From Magnetovibrio sp. (lineage in GTDB: Bacteria > Pseudomonadota > Alphaproteobacteria > Rhodospirillales > Magnetovibrionaceae), in assembly GCF_036568125.1 (NCBI RefSeq), contig NZ_DATCTF010000013.1, positions 142,354 through 206,353 of the forward strand: a DNA stretch of 64,000 bases. The letters are read 5' to 3'. This document shows, one piece after another, positions 41,461 through 50,796 of this stretch; within the stretch, counting starts at the first letter, position 1; each line of letters opens with the position of its first letter. A program made the translations under genes and the position numbers. Under the pieces are notes generated by a model. It saw nothing but the letters and a program-made list of their open reading frames with translations. It was not told the origin of the DNA and did no database searches.

Positions 41461-42909
41461 TCAACCGCGCCAGAAGGTGCGCGAAAACAGCACCAGAACG
41501 GTGAACAATTCCAATCTGCCCAGCAACATACCGGCGCTCATCAGCCACTTGGCTGCGTCAGGCAGGGTTTGGAAGGTTCCCGACGGGCCGACGATGGGCC
41601 CCAACGCTGGGCCGACGTTGGCGATCGCGGTGGCGGCGCTGGACACGGCGGTGAGGAAGTCCAAGCCCAACATACCGAGCCCTAAGGCCAGGAACGCGAA
41701 CGACAATCCGAATACGAAAAAGAACGACAGCACCGAAATGATGACCTCGTCGGGGATCGGGCGGTGATTGTAATAGGGTATGAACACGCCGTGGGGCTGC
41801 AACAAATGGCGCACCTGCACACGGGCGGCGGCATAAAGCACTTGGAAGCGGAACACCTTGATGCCGCATGTGGTCGACCCGGCGCAGCCGCCGATGAACA
41901 TGATGAAAAAGAACACCGGCAATGCGAAGCTGCCCCACAAACCGTAATCATCGGTGGCGTAGCCGGTGCCGGTCATCACCGATACCACGTTGAAAGCGGC
42001 ATATCGTAGCGCTTGGGCTGGGTCCATGCCGGTTTCGAACCACAACATCGCCGCCACCACCAAAACGATCGAGGCGGCGATGGTGATGAAGCCACGCACC
42101 TGTTCGTCTTGCCACAATTGCATGGGTTTGCCGCGAATGGCCTGCAAAAACAGCAAAAACGGCAAGGATCCAACCACCATGCCCAAGGTGATGATCAAAT
42201 CGAGCTGCCAGCTGTCGAAATAACCGACCGACTTGTCGGAAGTGGAAAACCCGCCGGTGGCGATGGTGGTCATGGCGTGGACGGTGGATTCAAACGGCGA
42301 CATGCCCGCCAACCACATCAATATGCCCCAAATGCCGGTCAACGCGGCGTAGATCAGCACCAAAGCCAGGGAAATTTGCGCGGCGCGCGGGAGGACCTTT
42401 TCGCCCGCGTCGAAGGCTTCGACCTTGAACATCTGCATACCACCGACGCCCATCATCGGCATCACCGCGATGGCCATGACGACGATACCCAGGCCGCCGA
42501 GCCACTGCAGAATGCCGCGCCACAGCAAAATGCCCGGCGGGGCGTTGTCCAGCCCCGTGATCACCGTCGAACCGGTGGTGGTGATGCCCGACATGGCTTC
42601 GAAAAAGGCGTCGGTGTAGCTGAGCTTGAGCTCGGAAAAGGTGAACGGCAGGGCGGCGAACAGGGTCAAAACCAGCCAACTCAGCGTGGTCATGACAAAC
42701 GCCTGACGGACGTTAAGCTGCACCCGGCCGGTGGAACTGGTCAACGTCAGCGATACCCCGACGAACAGCGTCAAGCCCGCCGAAACAGCGAAAACCTGCC
42801 AATCGGGGTTGCCTTGCACGGCATCGACCAGGGCAGGAATGCACATGCCGAACGCCAAGGTCGCCAGCAAGATGCCCAAAATCATCAAAATGGGTCGAAA
42901 GTCCATCAT
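41461..42909 (-). CDS. trkH: TrkH-family potassium uptake protein
   Basis: 482-residue K+ translocating subunit. Four pore-loop repeats are visible: SGITTTGSTVI, TTIATGGFST, VMTGTGYATDD and the last around AIANVGPALGPIVG; GGCAGSTTCGIKVFR links the third and fourth. It works with the cytoplasmic NAD-binding subunit TrkA, which is not encoded here. Starts at the double ATG (MMDF). Confidence 0.94.
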   Translation of the reverse strand: MMDFRPILMILGILLATLAFGMCIPALVDAVQGNPDWQVFAVSAGLTLFVGVSLTLTSSTGRVQLNVRQAFVMTTLSWLVLTLFAALPFTFSELKLSYTDAFFEAMSGITTTGSTVITGLDNAPPGILLWRGILQWLGGLGIVVMAIAVMPMMGVGGMQMFKVEAFDAGEKVLPRAAQISLALVLIYAALTGIWGILMWLAGMSPFESTVHAMTTIATGGFSTSDKSVGYFDSWQLDLIITLGMVVGSLPFLLFLQAIRGKPMQLWQDEQVRGFITIAASIVLVVAAMLWFETGMDPAQALRYAAFNVVSVMTGTGYATDDYGLWGSFALPVFFFIMFIGGCAGSTTCGIKVFRFQVLYAAARVQVRHLLQPHGVFIPYYNHRPIPDEVIISVLSFFFVFGLSFAFLALGLGMLGLDFLTAVSSAATAIANVGPALGPIVGPSGTFQTLPDAAKWLMSAGMLLGRLELFTVLVLFSRTFWRG

Positions 42910-43040
42910 GGGGCGGTGTGTCTACTTTCCCTAATCGCACGATCGCGCTTACACGGGCATGCAAAGGCGTTGCCCGGATGAGGGCAATCTTCACGCCTTT
43001 GCAATTTCGGTCAAGGGGAAAGCGCCTGGGTCGCGAAACG

Positions 43041-43676
43041 CTAGAGCATTTCAAACGCCGACGACGACGGATTCGCGACCATCGACAGGAATTCCCGCCG
43101 CGTGCGGTCGTCCTCGCGGAACGCGCCGAGCATCTTCGACGTAATCATGGAAACGCCCGGTTTGTGCACCCCGCGGCACGTCATGCACTGATGCGAGGCT
43201 TCGATCACCACGGCGACGCCGAGCGGCTGTAACACGTCGTTGATGGCGCTGGCAACTTGGGCGGTCATCTTTTCTTGAATTTGCAGACGCTGGGCGTACA
43301 GCTCAACCACCCGGGCGAGTTTGGAAATGCCCACCACACGGCTTTTGGGCAAGTACGCCACATGGGCTTTGCCGATGATCGGCGCCATATGATGTTCGCA
43401 GTGGCTTTCGAAGCGGATGTCCTTGAGCAGCACCATTTCGTCGTAGCCTTCGACCTCTTCGAAGGTGCGCTCCAAGATGTCTTGCGGATCGGCGTTGTAG
43501 CCCTGGAAATATTCTTCAAAGGCGCGCACAACGCGGGCCGGAGTGTCGAGCAGACCTTCGCGGTCGGGGTCGTCGCCGGCCCATTGAATCAGCGTGCGCA
43601 CGGCCTGTTCGGCTGTGGCGCGGTCCGGGCGGTTGGGGTCATCGTTGACGACGCTGAGCGGCTTATGATTGGCCAC
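43041..43676 (-). CDS. folE: GTP cyclohydrolase I
   Basis: First enzyme of tetrahydrofolate synthesis (GTP to dihydroneopterin triphosphate). 211 residues with a GTG start. Seen: the zinc ligands in [20 protein letters not shown] and [10 protein letters not shown], plus [15 protein letters not shown] and [13 protein letters not shown]. Complete length. It is unusual only in having an N-terminal polar extension of about 20 residues. Confidence 0.96.
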   Translation of the reverse strand: MANHKPLSVVNDDPNRPDRATAEQAVRTLIQWAGDDPDREGLLDTPARVVRAFEEYFQGYNADPQDILERTFEEVEGYDEMVLLKDIRFESHCEHHMAPIIGKAHVAYLPKSRVVGISKLARVVELYAQRLQIQEKMTAQVASAINDVLQPLGVAVVIEASHQCMTCRGVHKPGVSMITSKMLGAFREDDRTRREFLSMVANPSSSAFEML

Positions 43677-43796
43677 GGTCTGTATCCTTATCCTGGTGTC
43701 CGGTGTGGATCCTGCGCGCAGGGGCCGGACGTCTTAACCCATATGGGGGGCCAGTGATTTGCGTTCAAGCCTGTAGTCGTGGGTCGGCTCGCGCTC

Positions 43797-44219
43797 TCAG
43801 TGGAGTTGGCGGCGATGATAGGGACTGTCCAAGGAAAATGCCGGAATGGTCGCTTCGAAGGTTTCCCCGGTTTCCGCTTCCATAACGTAATGGCCTTGCA
43901 TGATGCCCGACGGAGTCGCCAGCGGCGTACCGCTGGTGTATTCAAAGCTTTGTCCCGGTGACAGCAGCGGCTGTTCGCCGATTACACCCGCGCCCGCGAC
44001 TTCCTGGACGTTGCCCATTTCATCGGTGATGCGCCAGTAGCGGCTTTTCAGCTGCACGGCCTGGCTGCCACGGTTTTCGATGCGGACATGGTATGCCCAC
44101 ACAAAACGATGCTCTTCGGGATCGCTTTGCTCGTCGAGAAACTCGGGCTCCACCAAAACGGTGATGGAACGTGTGGTGAGGGTGTAAACGCCCTCGGTGT
44201 CTGCGGCCAGGTGCTCCAT
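43797..44219 (-). CDS. apaG: ApaG protein (Co2+/Mg2+ efflux-associated)
   Basis: 140 residues from ATG at 44219: a fibronectin-III-like ApaG/DUF525 domain with [73 protein letters not shown] and an ending [12 protein letters not shown]. The family is linked to diadenosine tetraphosphate/cation phenotypes; its exact role is unclear. An in-frame upstream ATG at 44270 would add a poorly conserved 17 residues. Confidence 0.94.
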   Translation of the reverse strand: MEHLAADTEGVYTLTTRSITVLVEPEFLDEQSDPEEHRFVWAYHVRIENRGSQAVQLKSRYWRITDEMGNVQEVAGAGVIGEQPLLSPGQSFEYTSGTPLATPSGIMQGHYVMEAETGETFEATIPAFSLDSPYHRRQLH

Positions 44220-44331
44220 GATGAGCTCTCTCTTGATGTTGGCTCCGGTGTGCGCGGAGCGGTTTTTCATACCTTGAGCATTATCTGGGGTTTATATGCG
44301 CAATGTCCAGGTTTGTTCGCTGGGAAAACGA

Positions 44332-45288
44332 TCAAGCCGAACACGACGCCCCGCCCAGAACGCAAAATTTGGCGCAATGGGGGTGATTGAGCGGTACCGC
44401 GCCGCCGGCGTCGACCAGGCGGCGGCCCATGTCGAAGCGCGGGTCATAAGGCAGCAAGGTGCACGGCACGACGGTGGGCGCGGCGGTGCCCTTGCGGTGC
44501 ACGACCATCCGCGAACGGGCGCACATCATGGCGTCGGGACGTACGTTCAGGATACTCCAGCATTGGGTGGTGATTTCCGGCACGTCGCGGCTGTCGTCCA
44601 TTTCCGGAAACAGTACCAATCGCGACGGGTCGTTCGCGTCAAGACCCAGCCCCCAGGCGTCGAACAAGTGTTGGTAGCCTTGGCGCGCGTCATCTTGCGT
44701 TTCCGCCCACATCGTGCGCCCGGCGACATCGATGGAAAAGCCGTGTTGCAAAAGCCACTTCACGCCGCGTTCCATCGGCGCCCAGGTCCCGGCGCCGCGC
44801 TCTTGTTCATGGCCTGCTATGGAATGGTGGTCGATGGAAACGCGCAGCTTCAAACGCGCGGTGTCATGACGTTCTTTCAATGACAGCAGCTCTTGGCGTT
44901 TTTGCCACAGCGGTTTCATGGCGTTGGTCAAGACCAGGGCGCGAAAGCCGCGCTCCAAAACATCGTCGAGCATGCCCGCCAAGTCGCGGTTCATGAACGG
45001 CTCGCCACCGGTAAAACCGATTTCCGCGACCGTCAATCCCTCGGACGCGATTTCATCCAAATACGCACGGACATGATCGCGGCTCAGATACAGCAGATCG
45101 TCGTTGCTCGGGCTGGAATTCATATAGCAATGGCCGCACGTGATGTTGCACAGGCTGCCGGTGTTGAACCACAGGGTTTCCAACGCATGCAACGCGACGC
45201 TGGCGCGCATTTCGCCCTTGGCCGTTGTCAGCGGGTCGCGAAACTTCAACGGATCAAGCGGGACGAAGTCGTGGGCGCCTTCGGGCAT
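44332..45288 (-). CDS. Radical SAM protein, predicted member of the ECF sigma regulon
   Basis: 318 residues from ATG at 45288. The [4Fe-4S] ligands C47, C51, C54 are in GSLCNITCGHCYMN (CX3CX2C). Then EIGFTGGEPFMNRDL, the AVLTNAM-like ALVLTNAM, LRVSIDHHS and GRTMWAET. The C-terminus carries extra Cys (CWSILNVRPDAMMC, VVPCTLLPYD, HCAKFCVLGGASC), suggesting a SPASM/twitch-type auxiliary cluster. The substrate is unknown. A promoter identical in its elements and spacing to that of bufA lies 51 nt upstream, linking it to the metal-stress sigma factor. Confidence 0.85.
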   Translation of the reverse strand: MPEGAHDFVPLDPLKFRDPLTTAKGEMRASVALHALETLWFNTGSLCNITCGHCYMNSSPSNDDLLYLSRDHVRAYLDEIASEGLTVAEIGFTGGEPFMNRDLAGMLDDVLERGFRALVLTNAMKPLWQKRQELLSLKERHDTARLKLRVSIDHHSIAGHEQERGAGTWAPMERGVKWLLQHGFSIDVAGRTMWAETQDDARQGYQHLFDAWGLGLDANDPSRLVLFPEMDDSRDVPEITTQCWSILNVRPDAMMCARSRMVVHRKGTAAPTVVPCTLLPYDPRFDMGRRLVDAGGAVPLNHPHCAKFCVLGGASCSA

Positions 45289-45338
45289 GGTCGATCTTTC
45301 ATTGCTGCCGGGAATGCGGATCACCGTTCAATTTAGGT

Positions 45339-45364
45339 TTCGCTCAAACCAAAGGCAAGGTTAC
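45339..45364 (-). promoter_or_regulatory. Second ECF-sigma-type promoter, upstream of the radical SAM gene
   Basis: On the minus strand GTAACC (complement of 45359-45364) and CGAA (complement of 45339-45342) are exactly 16 bases apart, as at 22888-22913. Both sites extend the -35 to GTGTAACC. The start codon at 45288 lies about 50 nt from the -10 element. Confidence 0.7.
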
Positions 45365-45445
45365 ACGACCGATCAAGCGGGATCCGTATTGCAAGCCCTC
45401 GCATCATGGCCTATACCGTTGAACGGCAGCGTTTAAGCCGCTTAA

Positions 45446-45519
45446 GCGGGTGTAGCTCAATGGTAGAGCAGAAGCTTCCCAAGCTTACGACGAGGGTTCG
45501 ATTCCCTTCACCCGCTCCA
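45446..45519 (+). tRNA. tRNA-Gly (anticodon CCC)
   Basis: 74-nt cloverleaf with encoded CCA. Acceptor GCGGGTG pairs with CACCCGC, the D arm is AGCTCAATGGTAGAGC, the anticodon loop is TTCCCAA with CCC, and the T arm contains GGTTCGATTCC. CCC reads GGG codons. Confidence 0.96.
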
Positions 45520-45545
45520 TTCTCTCAGCCTGATTTTACGGACCG

Positions 45546-46337
45546 TCACTCCAAAATCGCGATCGGCAGCAGACCGTTGGCTTCGGCGTGTTCTTTCAGG
45601 CGGCCGTCGGCCTTGATGCGTTTGACGAAATCGTTGATGTAGGCCAGCCATTCGGGGTCGCCTTTGTTGATGGCATAGCCGTATTCGGTTTTGTAAAACG
45701 GTGCGCTGGGTTCCAGCAGTTTCGCCCAATCGTAGGTGACGAGGATCTTCTTGCCGTAGGGATAATCGGTGAGGAACGCGTCGGCGCGCCCGGAACGGAC
45801 TTCTTTTTCGCGCTGTTGGAATTTCACCACCGACAAGACCGAGGCATTTTTGAACGCGCTGGCGGCGTCTTCCATATAGGTGCCTTTTTGCACCACCAAG
45901 ATGTGGCCTTCCTGGTCCATGTCCTCCCAGGTTTTCAGGGTCGGATGGGTCTTGGTGACGATGGCGTATATGTCGCTGCGCAGGTACGGCGCGCTGAAAT
46001 CGAGATCCTTGGCGCGTGCTGCGGTGATGCCGACGCCGAACATGGCGATGTCGCATTTATCAGACTGGATGTCCTTGACGAAGGTGGCGAAGCTGGTGTT
46101 CACGAACTGCAACTCGACACCCAGGTCCTTGGCCAGTTCTTGGGCCAGACCGATGTCGATGCCTTCAAGTTTGTTGCTTTTGGTGTTGTGAAACGAAATG
46201 GCGTAATAGGCCGGCCAATGACACACGCGCACGACGTTGTCGGCGCGGATGCGGTCCAGGTACCCGGCAAAAGCTGGGGCGGTCGTCATCGCCAACAATG
46301 CGACGGTGGCAAATGCGGATTTGATGAGCGATTGCAT
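45546..46337 (-). CDS. Periplasmic amino-acid-type substrate-binding protein (SBP family 3)
   Basis: 263 residues with a signal peptide ending TTAPAFA. The mature protein shows the family-3 pattern: VVRVCHWPAYYAISFHNTKS, LEGIDIGLAQELAKDLGVEL, FVNTSFATFVKDIQSDKCDIAMFGVGIT and YLRSDIYAIVTKTHP. It would bind an amino acid or related solute for an ABC transporter, or feed a sensor. No permease or ATPase gene adjoins; the divergent gene encodes a Cache-type sensor kinase, so a sensory role is possible. Confidence 0.88.
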   Translation of the reverse strand: MQSLIKSAFATVALLAMTTAPAFAGYLDRIRADNVVRVCHWPAYYAISFHNTKSNKLEGIDIGLAQELAKDLGVELQFVNTSFATFVKDIQSDKCDIAMFGVGITAARAKDLDFSAPYLRSDIYAIVTKTHPTLKTWEDMDQEGHILVVQKGTYMEDAASAFKNASVLSVVKFQQREKEVRSGRADAFLTDYPYGKKILVTYDWAKLLEPSAPFYKTEYGYAINKGDPEWLAYINDFVKRIKADGRLKEHAEANGLLPIAILE

Positions 46338-46483
46338 GGGACTGTGAACCTCCGAGTGAGCGCGTCGCGTGATGAGAGTGGTGCGGCCATCTATAAAAGT
46401 GACATTTTATGTTTTCCAAGTGTACAATCGTATGAGAAATTTGGGCATGCTTTTTTTCAGCACAATCACAAGGACCCCCTACG

Positions 46484-48628
46484 TTGCGATTTGATGTGAG
46501 CAAGACCTCATGGCTGGGGGGCCGTTATGGTGTGTTGTTCCTGTCCTTGGTGGTGACCGTCGCATTCGTCGCGATTTGGTCGTACCAGCTGTGGCAGGGA
46601 CAGGAGCGCGCGTTGGTGGCTGCGGAAGCGACCGCGTCCAATCTCGCCCGAGCCATGGAAAACGCCAACAGCCGTACCGTCCAGGCCGTCGATCTGATTC
46701 TCGTCAATGTGGCAGCGGGCATGCGCCCCGGTGGTTGGGCGCACGGGCGCGACGGCGAACGCAACGCCATGTCCTTTTTACAGTCTTTGCTGGACGAGGC
46801 GCCGCAAGTGCGTGAAATCGCTTTCGCCGATGCCACGGGGCAGATCACGGCGCTATCGCGGCGTGCCGCGCATCCGGCAATGAACATCGCTCATGAGCCC
46901 TATTTTCAACTGGCGCAGGCGGGAAAGTTGCCGCCGTTGTATATCAGCACGCCCTATCGCGGACGTTTGCTCGGTGAGGCGCCGGACGGCGGGCGGACCA
47001 CCAAGCAGTGGCACTTGATCTTCGCCCAAGCCGTTCACGACGACGACGGCACGTTCATCGGCGTCGCCTTGGCGGTGATCAATCCCGGTTATTTCCAAGA
47101 GCAAATCGGCTCGCTTGACGTTGGCCAAAAAGGGTTCGTGGCGTACTACCGCTACGATGGCAAACTGCTGGTCCAAGGCGGCCCCGAAAGTCTTGAGATC
47201 GGCAAGGATAATCACGCCGACCATCCATTGTTTTCGGATCATTTACCGGTGCGCGAATGGGGTACGTTTCGCCACGAGGCCGACCCATTCCATCCTGCGC
47301 CTCATATCGTCAGTTACCGGGCCACCACCCGCTGGCCGTTGTTGGTAGCGGTATATCTGGATCAAAATGAAGTCTTGGCGAGCTGGCGCAACGAAGCTTG
47401 GAATTTTTCTGTCGTCATGACCGGCGGCTTGGCAACACTGTTGATGTTGAGCTTTGTGATCTACCGCCAACGCGCCACTGCCGAGCATGCGGAAAAGCAA
47501 CTGACGTTGCTGAGCACGGCATTGAAAACCTCGGCGAACATGGTGTTGATCACTGACATCGACGCCAACATCGTGTGGGTCAACGATGCCTTTTGCCACC
47601 AGTTCGGCTATCGGTTCGATGAAGTCGTCGGACAGACGCCGCGGTTGCTGAAATCGGGCCTGGTTTCGCCCAGGGTGGTGACGGAGATGTGGGAATCGAT
47701 CCTCGGCGGGCGCACCTGGAATGGTGAGTTCGTTAACAAGCGCAAGGACGGTTCGTTGGTGATCGTCAACCAGACCATCAGCCCGATCCTCGATCAAGAC
47801 GGCCATGTCACACATTTCGTCGGCATCCACGACGACATCACCAAGCGCAAGGAAACAGAGCTGGAGCTGCGTGAGGCGAAAATCAACGCCGAATCCGCCA
47901 ATAGCGTGAAGACCCAGTTCCTCGCCAATATGAGCCACGAATTGCGCACCCCGCTCAATGCCGTGATTGGGTTTACCGACATGATGCGCATGGAAATGTT
48001 CGGTCCGCTCGGCCATGAAAAGTATCGCGAATACAGCGCCGACATTCACACCTCAGCGACCCACTTGCTGACGCTGATTTCCGATATTTTGGACGTCTCC
48101 AAGGTCGAGGCGGGCAAGATGGATCTCTCAGATGGGCGGATTCATCTGCAGGAATTGGCCGAGAGCTGCCACAAATTGCTGAACCATCGCGCCAAGCAGA
48201 ACGGCATCACCTTGCTCACCGATGTGGCCGATGGATTGCCCGACCTGCTCGCCGATCAGGTTCGGGTCAAGCAGATCGTGCTCAACCTGCTGACCAACGC
48301 GATCAAGTTCACACCCAAGGGCGGACGCATCGTATTGTCGATGGAACTGGGCCCCGACAGCGGCATCATCATTCGCACCGAAGACACCGGTATCGGCATC
48401 GCCCCGGAAGATCTGGGCAAAGTTTTGGAGCCCTTCGGTCAAGCCAGCGAAGGCAACACCTTGGCGCGCGAAGGCGTCGGCCTGGGTTTATATTTGGTCA
48501 AGGCGTTTATGGAAATGCACGGCGGGCGCATCGACATCACCAGCGAGTTGGGCGTCGGCACCGTCGTTTCGGTTATTTTCCCGCCGGTGCGCAGCTTGTT
48601 GCCGGTCGAATTGGACAAATCACAATAA
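46484..48628 (+). CDS. Membrane sensor histidine kinase (Cache-PAS-HisKA-HATPase)
   Basis: 714 residues with a TTG start preceded by AAGGA. TM1 about 16-36, a double-Cache extracytoplasmic sensor 40-310 (FADATGQITAL, EPYFQLAQAGKLPPLYISTP), TM2 about 312-332, PAS 345-460 (MVLITDIDANIVWVNDAF), HisKA with phospho-His in LANMSHELRTPLNAVIGF and HATPase (LTNAIKFTPKGG, GVGLGLYLVKAF). It would sense a small periplasmic ligand. No response regulator gene adjoins. Divergent from an SBP gene, which may supply its ligand (inference). Confidence 0.93.
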   Translation: MRFDVSKTSWLGGRYGVLFLSLVVTVAFVAIWSYQLWQGQERALVAAEATASNLARAMENANSRTVQAVDLILVNVAAGMRPGGWAHGRDGERNAMSFLQSLLDEAPQVREIAFADATGQITALSRRAAHPAMNIAHEPYFQLAQAGKLPPLYISTPYRGRLLGEAPDGGRTTKQWHLIFAQAVHDDDGTFIGVALAVINPGYFQEQIGSLDVGQKGFVAYYRYDGKLLVQGGPESLEIGKDNHADHPLFSDHLPVREWGTFRHEADPFHPAPHIVSYRATTRWPLLVAVYLDQNEVLASWRNEAWNFSVVMTGGLATLLMLSFVIYRQRATAEHAEKQLTLLSTALKTSANMVLITDIDANIVWVNDAFCHQFGYRFDEVVGQTPRLLKSGLVSPRVVTEMWESILGGRTWNGEFVNKRKDGSLVIVNQTISPILDQDGHVTHFVGIHDDITKRKETELELREAKINAESANSVKTQFLANMSHELRTPLNAVIGFTDMMRMEMFGPLGHEKYREYSADIHTSATHLLTLISDILDVSKVEAGKMDLSDGRIHLQELAESCHKLLNHRAKQNGITLLTDVADGLPDLLADQVRVKQIVLNLLTNAIKFTPKGGRIVLSMELGPDSGIIIRTEDTGIGIAPEDLGKVLEPFGQASEGNTLAREGVGLGLYLVKAFMEMHGGRIDITSELGVGTVVSVIFPPVRSLLPVELDKSQ

Positions 48629-48670
48629 AACTCTTTGCCGCACAGACCGGCTTTGCGTCATGATGCGGTC

Positions 48671-49924
48671 ATGACCGATACGACCTCCTCATCGCACGAC
48701 GACAAGGCCTCGGGCGCTCTTTCGGGGCTGCTTGTTTTGGACCTGACACGCATTCTCGCGGGCCCGTTTTGTACCCAGATGCTGGGGGATTTGGGGGCCG
48801 ACGTGATCAAGATCGAACGCCCCGGTGCAGGCGACGACACTCGCCATTGGGGCCCAAACTACGTTCGCGACGGCGACGGCGTCAACACCGGCGAAAGCGC
48901 CTATTTCGTATCCGCCAACCGCAACAAGCGGTCCGTAACCGTCGATTTGAGCCACCCCGAAGGCGCCGCCTTGGTGCGCCGATTGGCGTTGCAGGCCGAT
49001 ATCTTGGTGGAAAATTACAAGGTCGGCGGGCTGGCGAAATACGGCTTGAGCTATGACGACCTCAAGGCCGAAAATCCCGGTTTGATTTATTGCTCGATCA
49101 CCGGGTTCGGGCAGAACGGGCCATACGCCGGGCGCGCGGGCTACGATTTCATGATCCAAGGTCTCGGCGGGGTGATGAGCCTGACCGGCGAGCCAGATGG
49201 TATGCCGATGAAAACCGGGGTCGCCATCGCCGACGTGATGTGTGGAATGTATGCATCGACGGGCATTCTCGCGGCCGTGCGTCACCGCGAGGTCAGCGGA
49301 CAAGGGCAGTACGTGGATATGGCGCTTTTGGACACCCAGGTGGCGTGGCTGATCAATCAGGGGCTGGATTATCTGACCACCGGCCAGCTACCTCGCCGTC
49401 ACGGCAATGCGCATCCCAACATCGTGCCCTACCAGGCCTTTTCCGCACAAGATGGCCACATCATTCTGGCCGTCGGCAATGACGATCAGTTTCGCCGGTT
49501 TTGTGTTTTTGCCGGTCTCGATGACTTGGCCGACGACACGCGCTTCGCCACCAACAACGCCCGGGTTGGCCATCGTGACGTCTTGGTCGAGCGAATCGCC
49601 GAGGCCATCGCGTCCCATCCGGTTCGCCATTGGCTGGAAGGTTTGGAAATAATCGGCGTGCCGTGCGGTCCGGTCAACGATCTGGCCCAGGTGTTCGACG
49701 ATCCGCAGGTCCGCCACCGGGGGATGGTGGTGGATTTGCCTCACGAAAGCGATCGCCGCGTGCATGCGCGCCAAATCGCCAGTCCAATTAAATTGTCTGA
49801 AACCCCGGTCAGTTACCGCCGTTCGGCCCCAAGCCTGGGCCAGCACACGGGGGAAGTCCTGCGCGAGGTTTTGGGCCTGGAAGCGGACGAAGTCGAACGG
49901 CTGCAAAAACAAGGCGTGGTCTAG
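48671..49924 (+). CDS. CaiB/BaiF-family (class III) CoA transferase
   Basis: 417 residues from ATG at 48671. Seen: LVLDLTRILAGPFCTQML, DLGADVIKIERPGAGDDTR, FVSANRNKRSVTVDL, DILVENYKVGGLAKYGLSY (catalytic Asp is expected near residue 170 in AGYDFMIQGLGGVMSLTGEP, in parts), and a C-terminal GVPCGPVNDLAQVFDDPQV. It transfers CoA between carboxylic acids; the acyl pair is not predictable. Its stop abuts that of the convergent gene. Confidence 0.93.
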   Translation: MTDTTSSSHDDKASGALSGLLVLDLTRILAGPFCTQMLGDLGADVIKIERPGAGDDTRHWGPNYVRDGDGVNTGESAYFVSANRNKRSVTVDLSHPEGAALVRRLALQADILVENYKVGGLAKYGLSYDDLKAENPGLIYCSITGFGQNGPYAGRAGYDFMIQGLGGVMSLTGEPDGMPMKTGVAIADVMCGMYASTGILAAVRHREVSGQGQYVDMALLDTQVAWLINQGLDYLTTGQLPRRHGNAHPNIVPYQAFSAQDGHIILAVGNDDQFRRFCVFAGLDDLADDTRFATNNARVGHRDVLVERIAEAIASHPVRHWLEGLEIIGVPCGPVNDLAQVFDDPQVRHRGMVVDLPHESDRRVHARQIASPIKLSETPVSYRRSAPSLGQHTGEVLREVLGLEADEVERLQKQGVV

Positions 49925-50680
49925 CTAGACCATGAAATCTTGCGTGCCTTCGATCACCGGGCCCGGCAGCATGCTATCCATATTCATGTACGCGCCGCTG
50001 AGCACGTTGATGCCGCAAATACGCGCGACCTTAGCCAGTTCCGGGGTGGGGATGCCCAACACCCAAGTCGGAAGACGGCGATGTGATGCACGCTGGGCGA
50101 ACAACTGAAACACCTTTCCGGCCAGTTTCAAATCTATGGGCTTGTCGAGCAAATCCAAGACCACGCCGGCGTAGTTGAGATTGGAAAAAGGCGTGAAATC
50201 GGCTTGTTCTTTTTCCGGCTGGGCCAGCCAGGTGTCGAAAAACGCCATCAGCGGAATGGTGATATCGTCGAGCGTGTTGAGCGACAAGCTTTTGGGAAAT
50301 GCGGTGATCTCGGGGATGATGTGGCGGCGTTCTTCAACGCTCAATGTGCGCATCACGTCGGTGACTTCCTTGGCGGCCTCGGATGTGGCGAGCGCCACGG
50401 AATTGATGCGCACCAGCAGGCGAAAGCGCTCGCCGCGTTCAAAACGCATGTGCAGGGCCTCGAACGCTTGTTTAAGATACTGCACTTGGCGCTGCATGGT
50501 GGCGTCCACCGTGGCTTGGCGGATCAGTGGGGCAACACCGACAAGTTCGTTGCCGGCTTCATCGCGCAGGATCGGTTTGGCGTAAAACAAATCAACCTGG
50601 GGTTTGTCGGTTTCCCACACGGGACGATACATGGTGTCGAGAAGAGCGCCTTTGGGTTCAGTCTTGGCGGGTTCGTTCAC
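49925..50680 (-). CDS. Divergent EAL-like protein without catalytic residues
   Basis: 251 residues from a GTG at 50680 (an in-frame TTG at 50725 is less likely). Secondary-structure order recalls an EAL domain: RLLVRINSVALATSEA corresponds to the VNIS region, RRHIIPEITAFP to FEITE, GVVLDLLDKPIDLKLAGKVF to the KID region, and VARICGINVLSGAYM to the QGY end. The EAL, DDFG and QGY catalytic motifs are missing, so it would bind c-di-GMP or a partner at most. The EAL relationship is my inference from pattern; otherwise unknown. No signal peptide. Confidence 0.55.
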   Translation of the reverse strand: MNEPAKTEPKGALLDTMYRPVWETDKPQVDLFYAKPILRDEAGNELVGVAPLIRQATVDATMQRQVQYLKQAFEALHMRFERGERFRLLVRINSVALATSEAAKEVTDVMRTLSVEERRHIIPEITAFPKSLSLNTLDDITIPLMAFFDTWLAQPEKEQADFTPFSNLNYAGVVLDLLDKPIDLKLAGKVFQLFAQRASHRRLPTWVLGIPTPELAKVARICGINVLSGAYMNMDSMLPGPVIEGTQDFMV

Positions 50681-50796
50681 GGCAAAGCCTATCTTGAATC
50701 GGGTTGTTGAATGTGCACCGCGCAAGAGTATATGGTGCGCAATCGTTTTTCACCACATGTGGATGAAGTTTCATCCCCCCAGATCAGGCTGGCGTT

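Noticed and set aside
48936..48962. GTAACC-N17-CGAA on the plus strand
   Set aside because: Spacing differs by one and the site lies inside the CaiB-type gene, not upstream of any start.
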